A stretch of DNA of 64,000 nucleotides from Azorinus chamasolen (GCA_963576725.1 OY755246.1:77817475-77881474), one strand, 5' to 3'. Counted from the first letter of the stretch, positions 29,401 to 39,074 are shown. Notes: generated by a model not told the origin, from the letters alone. Numbers and translations are program-made.

Positions 29401-29605
29401 TTGAACTAATCCTCATAGACTATTTTTAGAACCAACCTCTTTGAATAAATCTACTGAAAAGGAGCATTTATAAGAGAAAAGGAAAACTTTAGAATTATGT
29501 AGTTTTGAAACCATTGTGATTAGTTTATTGTATATATATTGGTTTCAAAAAGTGATCTATACAGAGGTGTCAAAAGGCATCAGTATGAGGGAATGGGTTA
29601 AATAT
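29401..29605 (-). mobile_element. H2 MITE lacking its hairpin
   Basis: CATAGACTATTTTTAGAACC, AAAGGAGCATTTATAAGAGA and GGGAATGGGTTAA flank a replaced centre (TTATTGTATATATATTGG). Confidence 0.75.
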
Positions 29606-29611
29606 TCAGCT

Positions 29612-29872
29612 TTACTTACTCATGGAGAGTTGAGATTGGGTGTCCAAATAGTTATCTCTTTTTCCGCCATAGGCAAAACTGTAACGTCTTTTGTAAGCAG
29701 TTTGGATCCAGATGAGATGCTGTGTATCTCGACATCTCATCAGAATCCGAACTGTTTGACACTCTGAATTATGTTTTTAAAAAGAAACTGAAGACAGCTC
29801 TGTTTTCAAATCTAAGGCAGACGATAATTTTAGCAGACGAAATATTTTTAGAATAGTTAGGGTACGAATATA
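29612..29872 (-). mobile_element. H3 hairpin MITE, diverged
   Basis: Core 29693-29762 (CAGTTTGGATCCAGATGAGA / TCTCATCAGAATCCGAACTG). AAGGCAGACGATAATTTTAG is the H3 flank. Confidence 0.75.
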
Positions 29873-30194
29873 TTTCAAAGAATTACTCTTCAAAAAGACA
29901 TTTCCTGACATTAGGAGTTTATAATGAGCATTATTATTAAGTTCAGAACACTTGTTTCGAGTTATAATTAACAAGAACATTTTTTAGATAATCTCCGATT
30001 AAATCTCCAGAACATTTATCTATCTGTCTCTAGCAGACCTGTGTTTGTAGATAATTCACGCTTGGCTGAGATTATTTATGGCTATCTGATTGACATTCTT
30101 GTAACTTTTGTCACATTTTAATTATGACTGGAGTTAAAATGAAAAATGAATTATTTTTATAAAAACAAAATATATAGGCATTGGTTGCAGCAAT
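29873..30194. other. Apparently single-copy AT-rich stretch
   Basis: No recognised repeat or gene. Confidence 0.45.
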
Positions 30195-30424
30195 TTAACT
30201 CTTTGCACACTTAGGAATTTTTCGTCTGCAACAATTGTCGTCTGCTTCAATTCTTGAAATAAAATTTTCTCAAATTTCTATGCAAAAACATGGTCAAAAT
30301 ATCAAACAGTTTAGGATGCTAATGAGATCCTGCATTATGCTGTCTCATCTGGATCCAAACTGAAATTTTGATTAACTGAAATTCATGTTAATCACGGTTT
30401 TGCCGCTAGCATACAAAGAGTTAG
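30195..30424 (+). mobile_element. H3 hairpin MITE
   Basis: TTAACTCTTTGCACACTTAG to CATACAAAGAGTTAG. TTGTCGTCTGCTTCAATTCT block. Core 30303-30362 is decayed. Confidence 0.85.
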
Positions 30425-30429
30425 GAATT

Positions 30430-30636
30430 CACCCTTCTCTTGCCATAAATAGTTGTATCTACGAAAATACTCCGATTGTTTTTAAAACATTCTTAAATTT
30501 GTTTATTTTTTCAGAAGTGATATGAGAGTGGCAAACAGCATAGATCCAGATCAGACACAGATTTACTCTGCCTCTGATATTGATAAGCAATTTGAGAACA
30601 TCATGAACATAGTAAGCTGAAGATGGGTTAATTATT
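30430..30636 (-). mobile_element. H5-like MITE, degraded
   Basis: CACCCTTCTCTTGCCATAAA start, collapsed hairpin near 30533-30590, GAAGATGGGTTAAT end. Confidence 0.55.
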
Positions 30637-30663
30637 TTGGAGTAGATTGCGGTAATTTTCATT

Positions 30664-30753
30664 TTAAAGCTCAAAGACATCAAACACCGTAATATTTACA
30701 TCTGATTCTCCGTTGATGACACTGATTGTGGAGGGCTTTCTTGTAGCAGGTGC
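30664..30753 (-). CDS. Candidate 3'-terminal coding exon, unknown gene
   Basis: On the minus strand a fair splice acceptor (CATTACATCTACAG) precedes a 90-nt segment. In phase 0 it encodes 29 residues ending SVINGESDVNITVFDVFEL and then TAA. It is not built from any repeat seen elsewhere in the window, and the downstream sequence (lower coordinates) is AT-rich. Against it: the acceptor lacks a strong pyrimidine tract, no close AATAAA follows the stop, and upstream frame-compatible sequence overlaps a dispersed repeat motif. I recognise no domain. It could be chance; minus-strand transcript evidence would decide. Confidence 0.2.
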   Translation of the reverse strand, partial: APATRKPSTISVINGESDVNITVFDVFEL

Positions 30754-30904
30754 CTGTAGATGTAATGCTGTAGATGGAATGTTCCGAGAGAACAGCTGCA
30801 TTCTGGGAAGGGTTCCGCATACCCTAATTACCCTAAGTATTTGGATGGATAAACGTAGGCAAATACTGGCGACCTTTGGGGTCAAATAGTTCCTGAAGCT
30901 CTGT

Positions 30905-31212
30905 TTGCTACTATGCCCTTTCCCTGTTGAATATTGATGTATGAGATAATTATATGTCTATTTTAATTTGTCCGCACTCCTCCAAACCTTTGGTCAGATT
31001 TTCATGAAACTTCATAGGATTGATCAGCACTATTCTTAGTTGTGCATATCTTACTCATGTTCGAGTTCGATGATTTTCTGCAGAGTTATGGGACTTTGAA
31101 ATTTTTACATGGAAAATTTTGTCCGCGTGGTTTCTTAAAAGCTTTGATCAGATTTTGATGAAATTTCATAGGATTGATCAACACCATGTCTAGTTGTGCA
31201 TATCTTATTCCT
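30905..31212. mobile_element. H1 scrap and a ~155-bp duplicated HINE-like segment
   Basis: GCCCTTTCCCTGTTGAATAT is an H1 end. Then GGTCAGATTTTCATGAAACT and GATCAGATTTTGATGAAATT, about 157 bp apart, share CATAGGATTGATCA and TAGTTGTGCATATCTTA. That is the core-repeat style of the HINE-like elements. Confidence 0.65.
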
Positions 31213-31214
31213 GT

Positions 31215-33545
31215 GCTGATTCGCAAATGTCTGAATCTTACAATTGCAAATTTATTACAAACACTTTACAACCATTGTAGACTTCTTACAAACTAGTTAC
31301 AGCCATTGCAAACTTCTTACAAACTAGTTACAACCATTGCAAACATCTTACCACCATTGAAAACTTCTTACAACCATTGCAACTTCTTACAAACTAGTAA
31401 CAACCACTGCATACTTTTTATAAACTAGTTACATCCATTGCAAACTTCTTACTACCATTGCAAACTTCTTACAAACTTCTTACAACCACCGCAAACTACT
31501 TACAAACTAGTTACAACCATTGCAAACTTCTTACCACCATTGCAAACTTCTTACAACCAAGGCAAACTTCTTACAAACTTTTTTACAACCATTGCAAACT
31601 TCTTACAAACTTCTTACAACCAACCATTGCAAACATTTTCACTAACTTCTTACAACCATTGCAAACTTCTTACAACCACCGCAAACTTTTTACAAATGTT
31701 TTACAACCATTGCAAACTTCTTACAAACTTATTGCAAACTTCTTACAAACTAGTTACAACCACCGCAAACTTCTTACAAACTAGTTACAACCATTTCACT
31801 AACTTCTTACCACCATTGCAAACTTCTTACAACCACGGCAAACTTCTTACAAACTTTTTTACAACCATTGCAAACTTCTTACAAACTTCTTACAACCATT
31901 GCAAACATTTCACTAACTTCTTGCAACCATTTCAAACTTTTTACAACCATTGTAAACTCCCTACATACTTCTTACAACCATTGTAAACTCCCTACAAACT
32001 TCTTACAACCATTGCAAACTTCATACAGACTTCTTACAACCATTGTAAACTCCCTATAAACTGCTTACAACCATTGCAAACTTCTTAGAAACTTCTTACA
32101 ACCATTGCAAACTTATTACAAGCTTCTTACAACCATTGCAAACTTCCTACATACTTCTTACAACCATTGTAAACTCCCTACATACTAATCTTACAACCTT
32201 TGCAAACTCCCTACAAACTTCTTACAACCATTGCAAACTTCTTACAGACTTCTTACAACCATTGTAAACTCCATATGAACTACTTACAACCATTGCAAAC
32301 TTCTTAGAAACTTCTTACAACCATTGCAAACTTATTGCATACTTCACACAACCATTGCAAACTTCCTACAAACTTCTTACAACCATTGCAAACTTCTTAC
32401 AAACTTCTTACAACCATTGCAAACTTCCTTACAATCTAGTTGCAAACTTCTTACATACTCTTACAACTATTGCAAACTTCCTACAAACTTCTTGCAACCA
32501 TTGCAAACTTCTTACATACTGCTTACTACCATTACAAACTTCTTTACAACCATTGCAAACTTCTTACAATTTTCTTACAACCATTTCAAACTTCCTACAA
32601 ACTTCTTACAAACATTGCAAACTTCCTACATACTGCTTACAACCATTGCAAACTTCTTTACAACCATTGCAAACTCCCTACAAACTTCTAACAACCATTG
32701 CAAACTTCCTACATATTTCTTACAACCATTGCAAACACCTTACAAACTTCTTACAACCATTGCAAACTTCCTACATACTTCTTAAAACCATTGTAAACTC
32801 CCTACATACTTCTTACAACCATTGCAAACTCCCTACAAACTTCTTACAACCATTGCAAACTTCTTACAAACTTCTTACAACCATTTCAAACTTCTTACAT
32901 ACTTCTTTTACAACCATTGCAAACTCCTTACAAACTTCTTTACAACCATTGCAAACTCCTTACAAACTTCTTACAACCATTGCAAACTTCCTACATACTT
33001 CTTACAACCATTGCAAACTTCATAATACTCTTTCAGCCATTGCAAACTCCCTACAAACTTCTTACAACCATTGCAAACTTCCTACATACTTCTTACAACC
33101 ATTGAAACTTCCTACATACTTCTTTACAACCATTGCAAACTCCCTACAAACTTCTTACAACCATTGCAAACTTCTTACAAACTTCTTACAACCATTGCAA
33201 ACGTACTACATATTTCTTTACAACCATTGCAAACTCCTTACAATCATTGCAAACTTCTTTCAACCATTGCAAACTTCCTACATACTTCTTTACAACCATT
33301 GTAAACTCCTTACAAACTTCTTACAACCATTGCAAACTTCCTACATACTTCTTACAACCGTTGCAAACTTCATACATACTCTTACAACCATTGCAAACTT
33401 CATACATACTGCTTACAACCATTGCAAACTTACTACATAACTTCTTACTACCATTGCAAACTTCTTACAATGAACCTTTGTAGACTTCTTACGAATACTT
33501 CTTACAGCTTTTTCAATTTCTTACAACATTGCATCTTCTTACAAA
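31215..33545 (+). repeat. 31-bp satellite-like array, about 2.3 kb
   Basis: The repeat is TACAACCATTGCAAACTTCT or CC plus TACAAACTTCT, so a 31-bp unit, with frequent 20- to 22-bp truncated units. Sixty or more CCATTGCAAAC blocks occur. Stops are nearly absent on the plus strand, so long open frames (one of 361 codons at 32355-33440) arise in all three frames with the same 31-residue period. This is a non-coding repeat unless shown otherwise. Confidence 0.97.
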
Positions 33546-33574
33546 TTTTCATGATGTTTAAATTTGACATTCTG

Positions 33575-33802
33575 ATTAACCCTTTACTCCATTAATATTC
33601 ATGTTAGAAATAACATGTATGACATCATGAATATTAATTAGATTTGTTTTTATATAATAGTACACAGAACCAGGAATTGTTGGAAGAAACTGTAGATTCA
33701 TATCTATATTATATCATAAGCAAACAGAGCAGGACCTGATCAGACAGCTCCTACTGTTTGCAAAGGTGTAGAAAGACTTATTTATTGAGTAAACCGTTAA
33801 CG
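33575..33802 (+). mobile_element. H1b MITE, hairpin partly deleted
   Basis: TTAACCCTTTACTCCATTAA start, core left arm 33720-33752 with right arm reduced to CTGTTTGC, end GAGTAAACCGTTAAC. Confidence 0.82.
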
Positions 33803-33952
33803 CTTTATTTTTCATGACCAGGTTTTTGCAGACAACGTATAATTACTTAAAATCTTTAGAGTCTGTTATCATTTTACAATCTGTTTGAGCCTGTCCTTCA
33901 TATAAATGCCTTTAAGCGTATTTTCAAACAGAGCAGACCCATATACTAAGTT
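33803..33952 (-). mobile_element. Unassigned stretch then inverted H1 cut by a SINE
   Basis: CCTGTCCTTCATATAAATGC and TTCAAACAGAGCAGACCC are H1 sequence, ending just before the SINE head at 33956. Confidence 0.6.
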
Positions 33953-33955
33953 TCT

Positions 33956-34256
33956 GGTGTGCAGTGGTCTAGTGGTAACACGCTAGACTACCGATCCGGA
34001 GGTCAGGGGTTCAAATGCCGGTCCTTCCCGGAAATTTCAGAGGCGTTTTTCAGTGTCTCACATCCGCACCTCCTCTCCACCCAGGCGTTAAGATGGATAC
34101 TTTTGGAGTTCACTAGCCGGTACTGTGGCTGCATGTTTGCGCCATATGTTAGCAGTGCTCAATATTGTAGGCAAATGACTCGATGACCAAGGGAGCAAGT
34201 TGAACAGTTGGCTGAGCGGTCCTTCAGACTGAAAGTAGACTATAACTAGGTACTTT
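33956..34256 (+). mobile_element. tRNA-derived SINE, copy 3
   Basis: Box A GTGGTCTAGTGGTAACAC and box B GGGGTTCAAATGCC. Same body and 3' end (ACTATAACTAGGTACTTTA) as copies 1 and 2. Confidence 0.9.
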
Positions 34257-34261
34257 ATTTA

Positions 34262-34527
34262 AGTTCATGAATCTGCCACTTTTTAGTAGAGCCATGTCAA
34301 GGTCAGGGTCAAACATAAGGTTCAAAGGTCAAATTTCTTGAATTGTAACCTTGACTATAATTTTTTAACTATTACAGGTACAGTGGCATGCAGTAAACTC
34401 AATTCATGAAGCTGTAACGTTTAGGCAGATCTGTGTGAAGGTCAAGGTTACACTTCAAGATAAAAAGTCAAACTACAAGTTAAAAGGCCTGAAGGGGGCA
34501 ATATATTGTTCACAAACACATCTTGTT
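34262..34527 (+). mobile_element. HINE-like element A, 3' fragment
   Basis: CATGTCAAGGTCAGGGTCAA, GTGAAGGTCAAGGTTACAC, then AGGGGGCAATATATTGTTCA and CACAAACACATCTTGTT, the family 3' end. The 5' half is missing. Confidence 0.8.
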
Positions 34528-34541
34528 TTCTCTATTTACAG

Positions 34542-34583
34542 GTCCTGAAAGATTTGACGATTTGAGCTCTCACTCTACAACTG
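34542..34583 (+). CDS. Candidate 42-nt microexon, phase 1-1
   Basis: A textbook acceptor (TTGTTTTCTCTATTTACAG, AG at 34540-34541) and donor (CTG|GTGAGTA, GT at 34584) bracket 42 nt. Two frames contain stops. The third is open and encodes PERFDDLSSHSTT, with two bases completing a codon before it and one G after it (phase 1 on both sides). It can therefore be skipped or included without a frameshift. The exon occupies a ~60-bp non-repeat island between the 3' end of a HINE-like element, which supplies part of the pyrimidine tract, and an H1b MITE. No gene identity can be given. If real, the host gene reads on the plus strand and most of this window is its intron. Chance co-occurrence is possible. 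Confidence 0.5.
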
Positions 34584-34590
34584 GTGAGTA

Positions 34591-34792
34591 CTTTACCCTT
34601 TTATCCATAAATACACCTTTCTGTGCCTTTGTAAACAGAGTAGACCCAGAAGGAGCCATCTGATCAGGATCTGCTCTGTTTACTTGTGATATATTATAGA
34701 TATGATTCTACAGTTTCTTCCCTGGCCAAAAATGTCTGTTTTCATTTGTCATTAAAATTAAGCTAATGAATGTTCATGATGTCATTATTATG
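34591..34792 (-). mobile_element. H1b MITE, inverted
   Basis: TTTACCCTTTTATCCATAAA start, core 34633-34682 shortened, ATGTTCATGATGTCATTATT block. Right end replaced by a short duplication. Confidence 0.8.
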
Positions 34793-34860
34793 AGCTTCTA
34801 TAATGATATAAGAATTCATTAAATAACTGAGCTTCTATAATGATATAAGAACACATGAAC
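34791..34860 (+). repeat. Two-copy direct repeat
   Basis: GAGCTTCTATAATGATATAA followed by GAA occurs at about 34792 and 34829. Confidence 0.85.
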
Positions 34861-35005
34861 TTCTGGCCACAGCAAGAACTGAAGATTCTGATCTATCCTG
34901 ATTATCCCATACACAAACAGAGCAGACCCTGATCAGACAGCTCCAACAGGAGCTGTCTGATCTGGGTCTACTCTGTTTGCAAAGGCATGGATATAGTTTA
35001 AACCA
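34860..35005 (+). mobile_element. H1b right half
   Basis: TTCTGGCCACAGCAAGAACT and hairpin 34914-34981 with apex CTCCAACAGGAG. Clean arms show the usual two fixed mismatches. Confidence 0.85.
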
Positions 35006-35084
35006 TTGTTAGTTGTTCTCTTGTTGTAAATAGCTGAGCTTATGCGGAGGCAGTAAGAATATAATAATAATAATATAATAATAC

Positions 35085-35318
35085 GGCAAATTCAGTTTCT
35101 CAATTAATTCTAAACATGCTGTTGGTGAATCCGTGAAGACCTTCCCGATCAGGTTAGAGCCATACGAGATGTCAGGTAGCTTGTCTCTCATTAGCATCTA
35201 AGCTGTTTGACACTTTGATCCTAATTTTTGAAAGGAAGTTGAAAAAATTCTGTTTTAAAACTTGAAATGGATAACCATTTTCCAGAAGAGGATTTTTTCG
35301 CTTTGCTAAGAGTTAAAA
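35085..35318 (-). mobile_element. H3 MITE, degraded
   Basis: GAGATGTCAGGTAGCTTGTC with CATCTAAGCTGTTTGACAC, TTGAAATGGATAACC, and CTTTGCTAAGAGTTAA end. Confidence 0.65.
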
Positions 35319-35456
35319 TCAGCCGCATAGAATGAACATTTGATGAAATCCCCTCATTTTCCAAAATTCAAAATCTTTGGAAAAAATGACTTTCTAAATA
35401 TTTGAAGATTTTACAATAAAGCACATATGAGGCAGATTGCATATTTCTTGATCTCA

Positions 35457-35674
35457 ATAACTCTTTGCATGCTAAGTAATATTTGTCTGCAAAAGTTATA
35501 GTCATATACAAATATCGGTATTAAGTTTTCTTCCATTTCTCCTCATGAATGCGCTCAGACTTTCAACAAGTTTGGATTATTATGAGATATGGAGTTTCTC
35601 TGTGTCTCATCTGGATCCAATCTGCTTGCATAGGTATGAACAATTTAGACGCTAGCATGCAAACAGATAAATAA
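35457..35674 (+). mobile_element. H3 hairpin MITE
   Basis: ATAACTCTTTGCATGCTAAG to GCTAGCATGCAAACAGAT. Core 35562-35632 diverged. Confidence 0.85.
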
Positions 35675-35981
35675 CCAGTTCTTCTATGAATTCCATTTTC
35701 CAATCAAAATCCATACAGATACGGAGTAGTTATTTTTTATGGTGAACAATAATTCCTAATACATGCATATTGTACAATGGTCTATTACCATATTGATTCC
35801 CGCTTCAGAGAAATTTCCCCTCCATTGTCATTCCAAGTCTGCCCTTTCATTCCAAATCTGATCCTTTATTGTATTTATGTCGAAAACGTCATACTTTCTT
35901 GAATTTCTTGACAACGAAATGTTCGCTGTAATACTTCATAACATGCTGTACTGCACATTTTATTAATCTTACAATGGTTTT
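35675..35981. other. Single-copy sequence with a minus-strand poly(A) signal
   Basis: TTTATT at 35959-35964 is AATAAA on the minus strand, about 20 bp beyond the candidate exon's stop. Otherwise no feature recognised. Confidence 0.4.
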
Positions 35982-36141
35982 CTAAATTAACTTGAATGAA
36001 TTGAATTTGCGTTGTGTACTCATTCTGCGCGGTATTGTGCCGAGGGTTATGGAAGGCAATGACTGCGTAGGAATTTGCATACTGAACAATTGAGATTCCG
36101 ACGCAAGGTTTCTTGCAATTTTCGGCTTCATTTTTTTGTCT
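35982..36141 (-). CDS. Candidate 3'-terminal coding exon, unknown gene
   Basis: On the minus strand, TTTCTATTTTTCTCTTACAG is an excellent acceptor (AG at 36143-36142). The following 160 nt is open in one phase (intron phase 2) and encodes DKKMKPKIARNLASES... ending MSTQRKFNSFKLI, then TAG. It is basic and Ser/Thr-rich with no recognised domain. AATAAA lies at 35964-35959, a plausible 3' UTR signal. Codon composition is less AT-rich than the flanks and no repeat family covers it. No second exon of the same gene was found here. Confidence 0.3.
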
Positions 36142-36249
36142 CTGTAAGAGAAAAATAGAAATGATTCAGACATCTGATCCGTATAGAAGTATACAAAATA
36201 TATTCAGAAATCTTATTGAGGCATTTCAATAGGTAGACAATTACATAGT

Positions 36250-36458
36250 CCGTTGAATGTAAGAAACCAGCGTACTGGCATTTGCTAATTGTGTAGACTC
36301 AGATCAGGGGCTTCCTGGAGGAGGCCTCTGGTCCAGTTCTGCACTGTTGTATTTCAGTATCCTCTCACAAATGTTCCCCTTTCATAGTGAATGGACTCTA
36401 TTGTTAAACAAGGATGGACCATTCCACTTTGAAAAATCAGCATTGAAAGGGTTAATAA
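36250..36458 (-). mobile_element. H5 MITE, inverted
   Basis: TTGAATGTAAGAAACCAGCG start, core 36283-36350 (apex TTCCTGGAGGAGG), GAATGGACTCTATTGTTAAA and ATTGAAAGGGTTAA end. It serves as the uninterrupted reference for 55402-55842. Confidence 0.82.
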
Positions 36459-36660
36459 TATACAGTTGAACCTCGCTAAAGAAATGGCAACTTCATGAAT
36501 ATTAATTAGCTGAATTTTTAAAAAGCATGTTTTACCCTTACAATTGGGAACCAAGCATATTAGACCTTTGCCAACAGTGTAGACTCTAGGCAGCCCTTTG
36601 ATCAGGATCTGCACTGTTTGTTTTGGAAGTCATTTTCTCCAGTGATTAACTTAATTTGAT
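36459..36660. mobile_element. H1b left piece joined to H5 core
   Basis: TACAGTTGAACCTCGCTAAA (36466) resembles a pogo-type terminus. CATGAATATTAATTAGCTGA is H1b. AACAGTGTAGACTCTAGGCA...GCACTGTTTG is H5. Confidence 0.55.
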
Positions 36661-36673
36661 ACATTTGCTTAGT

Positions 36674-36914
36674 TTAACCCTTTCCTTCATAGAAACGTGT
36701 TTTCACACATTTGCAAACAGAGTAGACCCAGATCAGATGGCTCCTAGAGGAGCCGTCTGATCAGGGTCTGCTCTGTTTGCTTTTGACATGCTTTAGATCT
36801 GATTCTACAGTTTTTGTCACAGCAAAAACAATTCTTGGAAAATTTATATTATAGAATTTCAGCTAAGAAATATTCATGATGTTATTATTTCTTACAGAAC
36901 AGGGAAAGGGTTAA
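36674..36914 (-). mobile_element. H1a-type MITE, inverted, complete
   Basis: TTAACCCTTTCCTTCATAGA to CAGGGAAAGGGTTAA. Core 36714-36780 with apex CTCCTAGAGGAG. Confidence 0.92.
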
Positions 36915-36958
36915 TTGTTATTGAGAATGGGAGGAGTTCTTTTTTATTATTCAGCAGA

Positions 36959-37187
36959 TTAACCTATTCCCGCATATTGACGCCTTTTGACGCTTCTGTA
37001 AAAGTCACTTTGTGAAACCATTGTGATAAATAGAGCATTTGCTCCACAGGAGCAAATGCTCTATTTATCACAATGGTTTCAAAACTACACAATTTTGAAA
37101 ATTTCCTTTTCTCTAGTTAATGCTCCTTTTTGGTAGATTTAATCAAAGAGGTTAGGTCTAAAAATAGCCTATGAGGGAATGGGTTAA
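36959..37187 (+). mobile_element. H2 hairpin MITE, complete
   Basis: TTAACCTATTCCCGC to GGGAATGGGTTAA. Core 37022-37082 (apex CTCCACAGGAG). The right TTAA is shared with the next H1b. Confidence 0.92.
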
Positions 37188-37442
37188 GCCTTTCCCTGTT
37201 TACTATTCATGTAGAAAATAATGACGTCGTGAATATTTCTTAGCTGAATTTGTAAAATGGCATATATATATGTACACAGGATGTTTTGGTGTTGGTAGAA
37301 ACTGTAAAGTCATATCATTCTGTTATAATTTCATAAGCAAACCGAGCGGAAGCTGGTCAAATGGTTCCTGTAGGAGCCATCTTATCCAGGTCTACTCTGT
37401 TTGCAAAGGCATGAAAAGGTGTTTATATTAAGGAAAGGGTTA
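37184..37442 (+). mobile_element. H1b MITE, nearly complete
   Basis: TTAAGCCTTTCCCTGTTTAC start, near-CRE block ATGACGTCGTGAATAT, core 37335-37408, end GGAAAGGGTTA. Confidence 0.88.
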
Positions 37443-37597
37443 TGAGTTAACAGGAACAAAAAGTTCCATGGTAGAAATTATGGAATCAGTTTGATGTTGT
37501 TTCATAAGTAAACGAGCAGACCCTGATGAGACAGATCCCACAGAGTCTACCCTGTCTGCAAAGGGCTCAAAGGAATCTGTATAAAGTAAAGGGTTAA
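37443..37597 (+). mobile_element. H1b MITE, left end truncated
   Basis: AACAAAAAGTTCCATGG, collapsed core 37513-37560, end AAAGTAAAGGGTTAA. Confidence 0.72.
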
Positions 37598-37962
37598 CCT
37601 TTTATTTCATATAAACAGTGTTTGCTTTGTAGTTTTGCTTTATACTTTTGCTTTATAGTTTTTCAAACAGAGTAGAATTACTCGGGCACCCATTCTCCCC
37701 ACTCCATGGGTTTTGTAAAACTGAATGCGTTCTGATAGTAGGAGATAGTAGGACGTCATGAATATTAATTAGCTCAAGTTTTATAATTGCATATGTTATG
37801 AACACAGGAAGTTTTGGCCACTAAGCGTAAGCTTTAGAATCAGATCTATTGTATATTATTTTATAAGCAAACAGAGCAGACCCTGATCAGATGGCTCCTA
37901 TAGGAACGTCTCGGTCTAATCTGTTTGCAAAGATGTAGAAAGGTGCATCTATGGAGTAAAGG
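37593..37962. mobile_element. Inverted H1 scrap followed by H1b
   Basis: TTTTGCTTTATA-type triplication near 37620-37665, H1 arm TTCAAACAGAGTAGAATTA, then H1b from about 37745 (ACGTCATGAATATTAATTAG) with core 37865-37930. Confidence 0.7.
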
Positions 37963-38167
37963 GTTTTCTACACCACTGTAAAAGTCACTTTTTGAAACCA
38001 TTGTGATAAATAGAGCATTTGCTCCACTAGGAGCAAATGCTCTATTTATCACAATTATTTCAATACTTCACCATTCTAAACTTTTCATTTTCTCTAGTAA
38101 ATGCTCCTTTTCGTAGATTGATTCAAAGTGGTTAGGTTTAAAAATAGCCTATGAGGGAATGAGTTAA
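37963..38167 (+). mobile_element. H2 hairpin MITE
   Basis: GGGTTTTCTACACCACTGTA joins the H1b end. Core 37998-38058 (apex CTCCACTAGGAG), end GGGAATGAGTTAA. Confidence 0.85.
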
Positions 38168-38528
38168 AAATATCTTACGGAATTGCAGCAGACGACAATT
38201 TTAACAGACAACAGTCACTTAGCCTGTTATAGACACAACTCAATTACAGTTGTGTTTTTCGATAAGTATGTGAATATAATTTATTTCGCATGTCTAAGCT
38301 GTCGAGATCGAGACAGTTTCATAACATTGGACAATACGTATTATAAATTATCAGTGTATGCGATAAAGAATAAATGATATTGAATACTTCAGAGAAGAAA
38401 ATCTGCGGATCACCGTATATCGTTGAAAGTCGATACTATCTTTATTGTCCTTTGTTCTCGATGTGTTAGGTAACAGTAACAGGTAACGAAAAATGTATCT
38501 GATCCTTACTGCCGTGAGTTCTCAGACA
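38168..38528. other. H3 scrap then single-copy sequence
   Basis: GCAGCAGACGACAATTTTAA is H3-like (38182-38201). The rest to 38528 has no recognised repeat or coding support. Confidence 0.45.
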
Positions 38529-38530
38529 TA

Positions 38531-38604
38531 CTTAGGCAAATAGTGCAGACCCAGATCAAACTGCTCCTTCAGGACCAGTTTGATCTGGGTCTGCACTATT
38601 TGTT
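38531..38604. mobile_element. H8 hairpin
   Basis: Palindrome of CAAATAGTGCAGACCCAGAT and ATCTGGGTCTGCACTATTTG around CAAACTGCTCCTTCAGGACC. Arms are perfect, unlike H1. Confidence 0.82.
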
Positions 38605-38620
38605 GCTAGTGTTACTTGTC

Positions 38621-38935
38621 TTAACCCTTCGCTTGCTATTCACATCAATATACCTACCTGTAAATAGTGAAGACCCAGATGAGACAGCTCCTGCAGGAGC
38701 TGTCTCATCTGGGTCTGCACTATTTACAAGTTGATTGTGCAACCAGTGCCTAGGAGCTTTCTGCATGACTTTCACCATGCATTAAGCAGCCACCTGCCTA
38801 AAAGGGTCTAAATTCTTCTATACCGAAAATTCGAATAATCGAGGTTTTACACAGTGAAGAAAATATGTAATTATACAACAGGACATGGGTAAAGAAGGAG
38901 AACTGTATTTTAAAATTCAGCAAGGGAAGGGTTAA
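38621..38935 (-). mobile_element. H4 MITE interrupted by an H6/pogo fragment
   Basis: TTAACCCTTCGCTTGCTATT to AAGGGAAGGGTTAA. Core 38660-38727. After CAACCAGTGC the H4 body is replaced by H6 sequence (38752-38850) and resumes at ACAGTGAAGA. Confidence 0.85.
38752..38850. mobile_element. Half of a pogo-type H6 MITE
   Basis: GGAGCTTTCTGCATGACTTT, then AAATTCGAATAATCGAGGTT and TTACA match the right half of 10983-11186, including its terminal repeat. Confidence 0.75.
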
Positions 38936-39074
38936 GTGACAACCATAAAAGGGATTAATTATGGGTCTTTAGAAAGGAGGTAGCTTAATGCAGGTCAGAA
39001 GTGGGAGCTTTCTGCATTACATTTGACCTGGTGTTAATGGACCATTTCAGATTCATATGTCTACTTAATATAAG
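38936..39074. mobile_element. H6 hairpin fragment and unassigned sequence
   Basis: GTAGCTTAATGCAGGTCAGA with GGGAGCTTTCTGCATTACAT (38979-39030); apex and termini lost. Confidence 0.65.

Noticed and set aside
32355..33440. 361-codon open frame with MQTSYKLLTTIANFLQTSYN-like repeats
   Set aside because: It lies wholly inside the 31-bp satellite and the same peptide appears in all frames; no promoter, splice or domain evidence.
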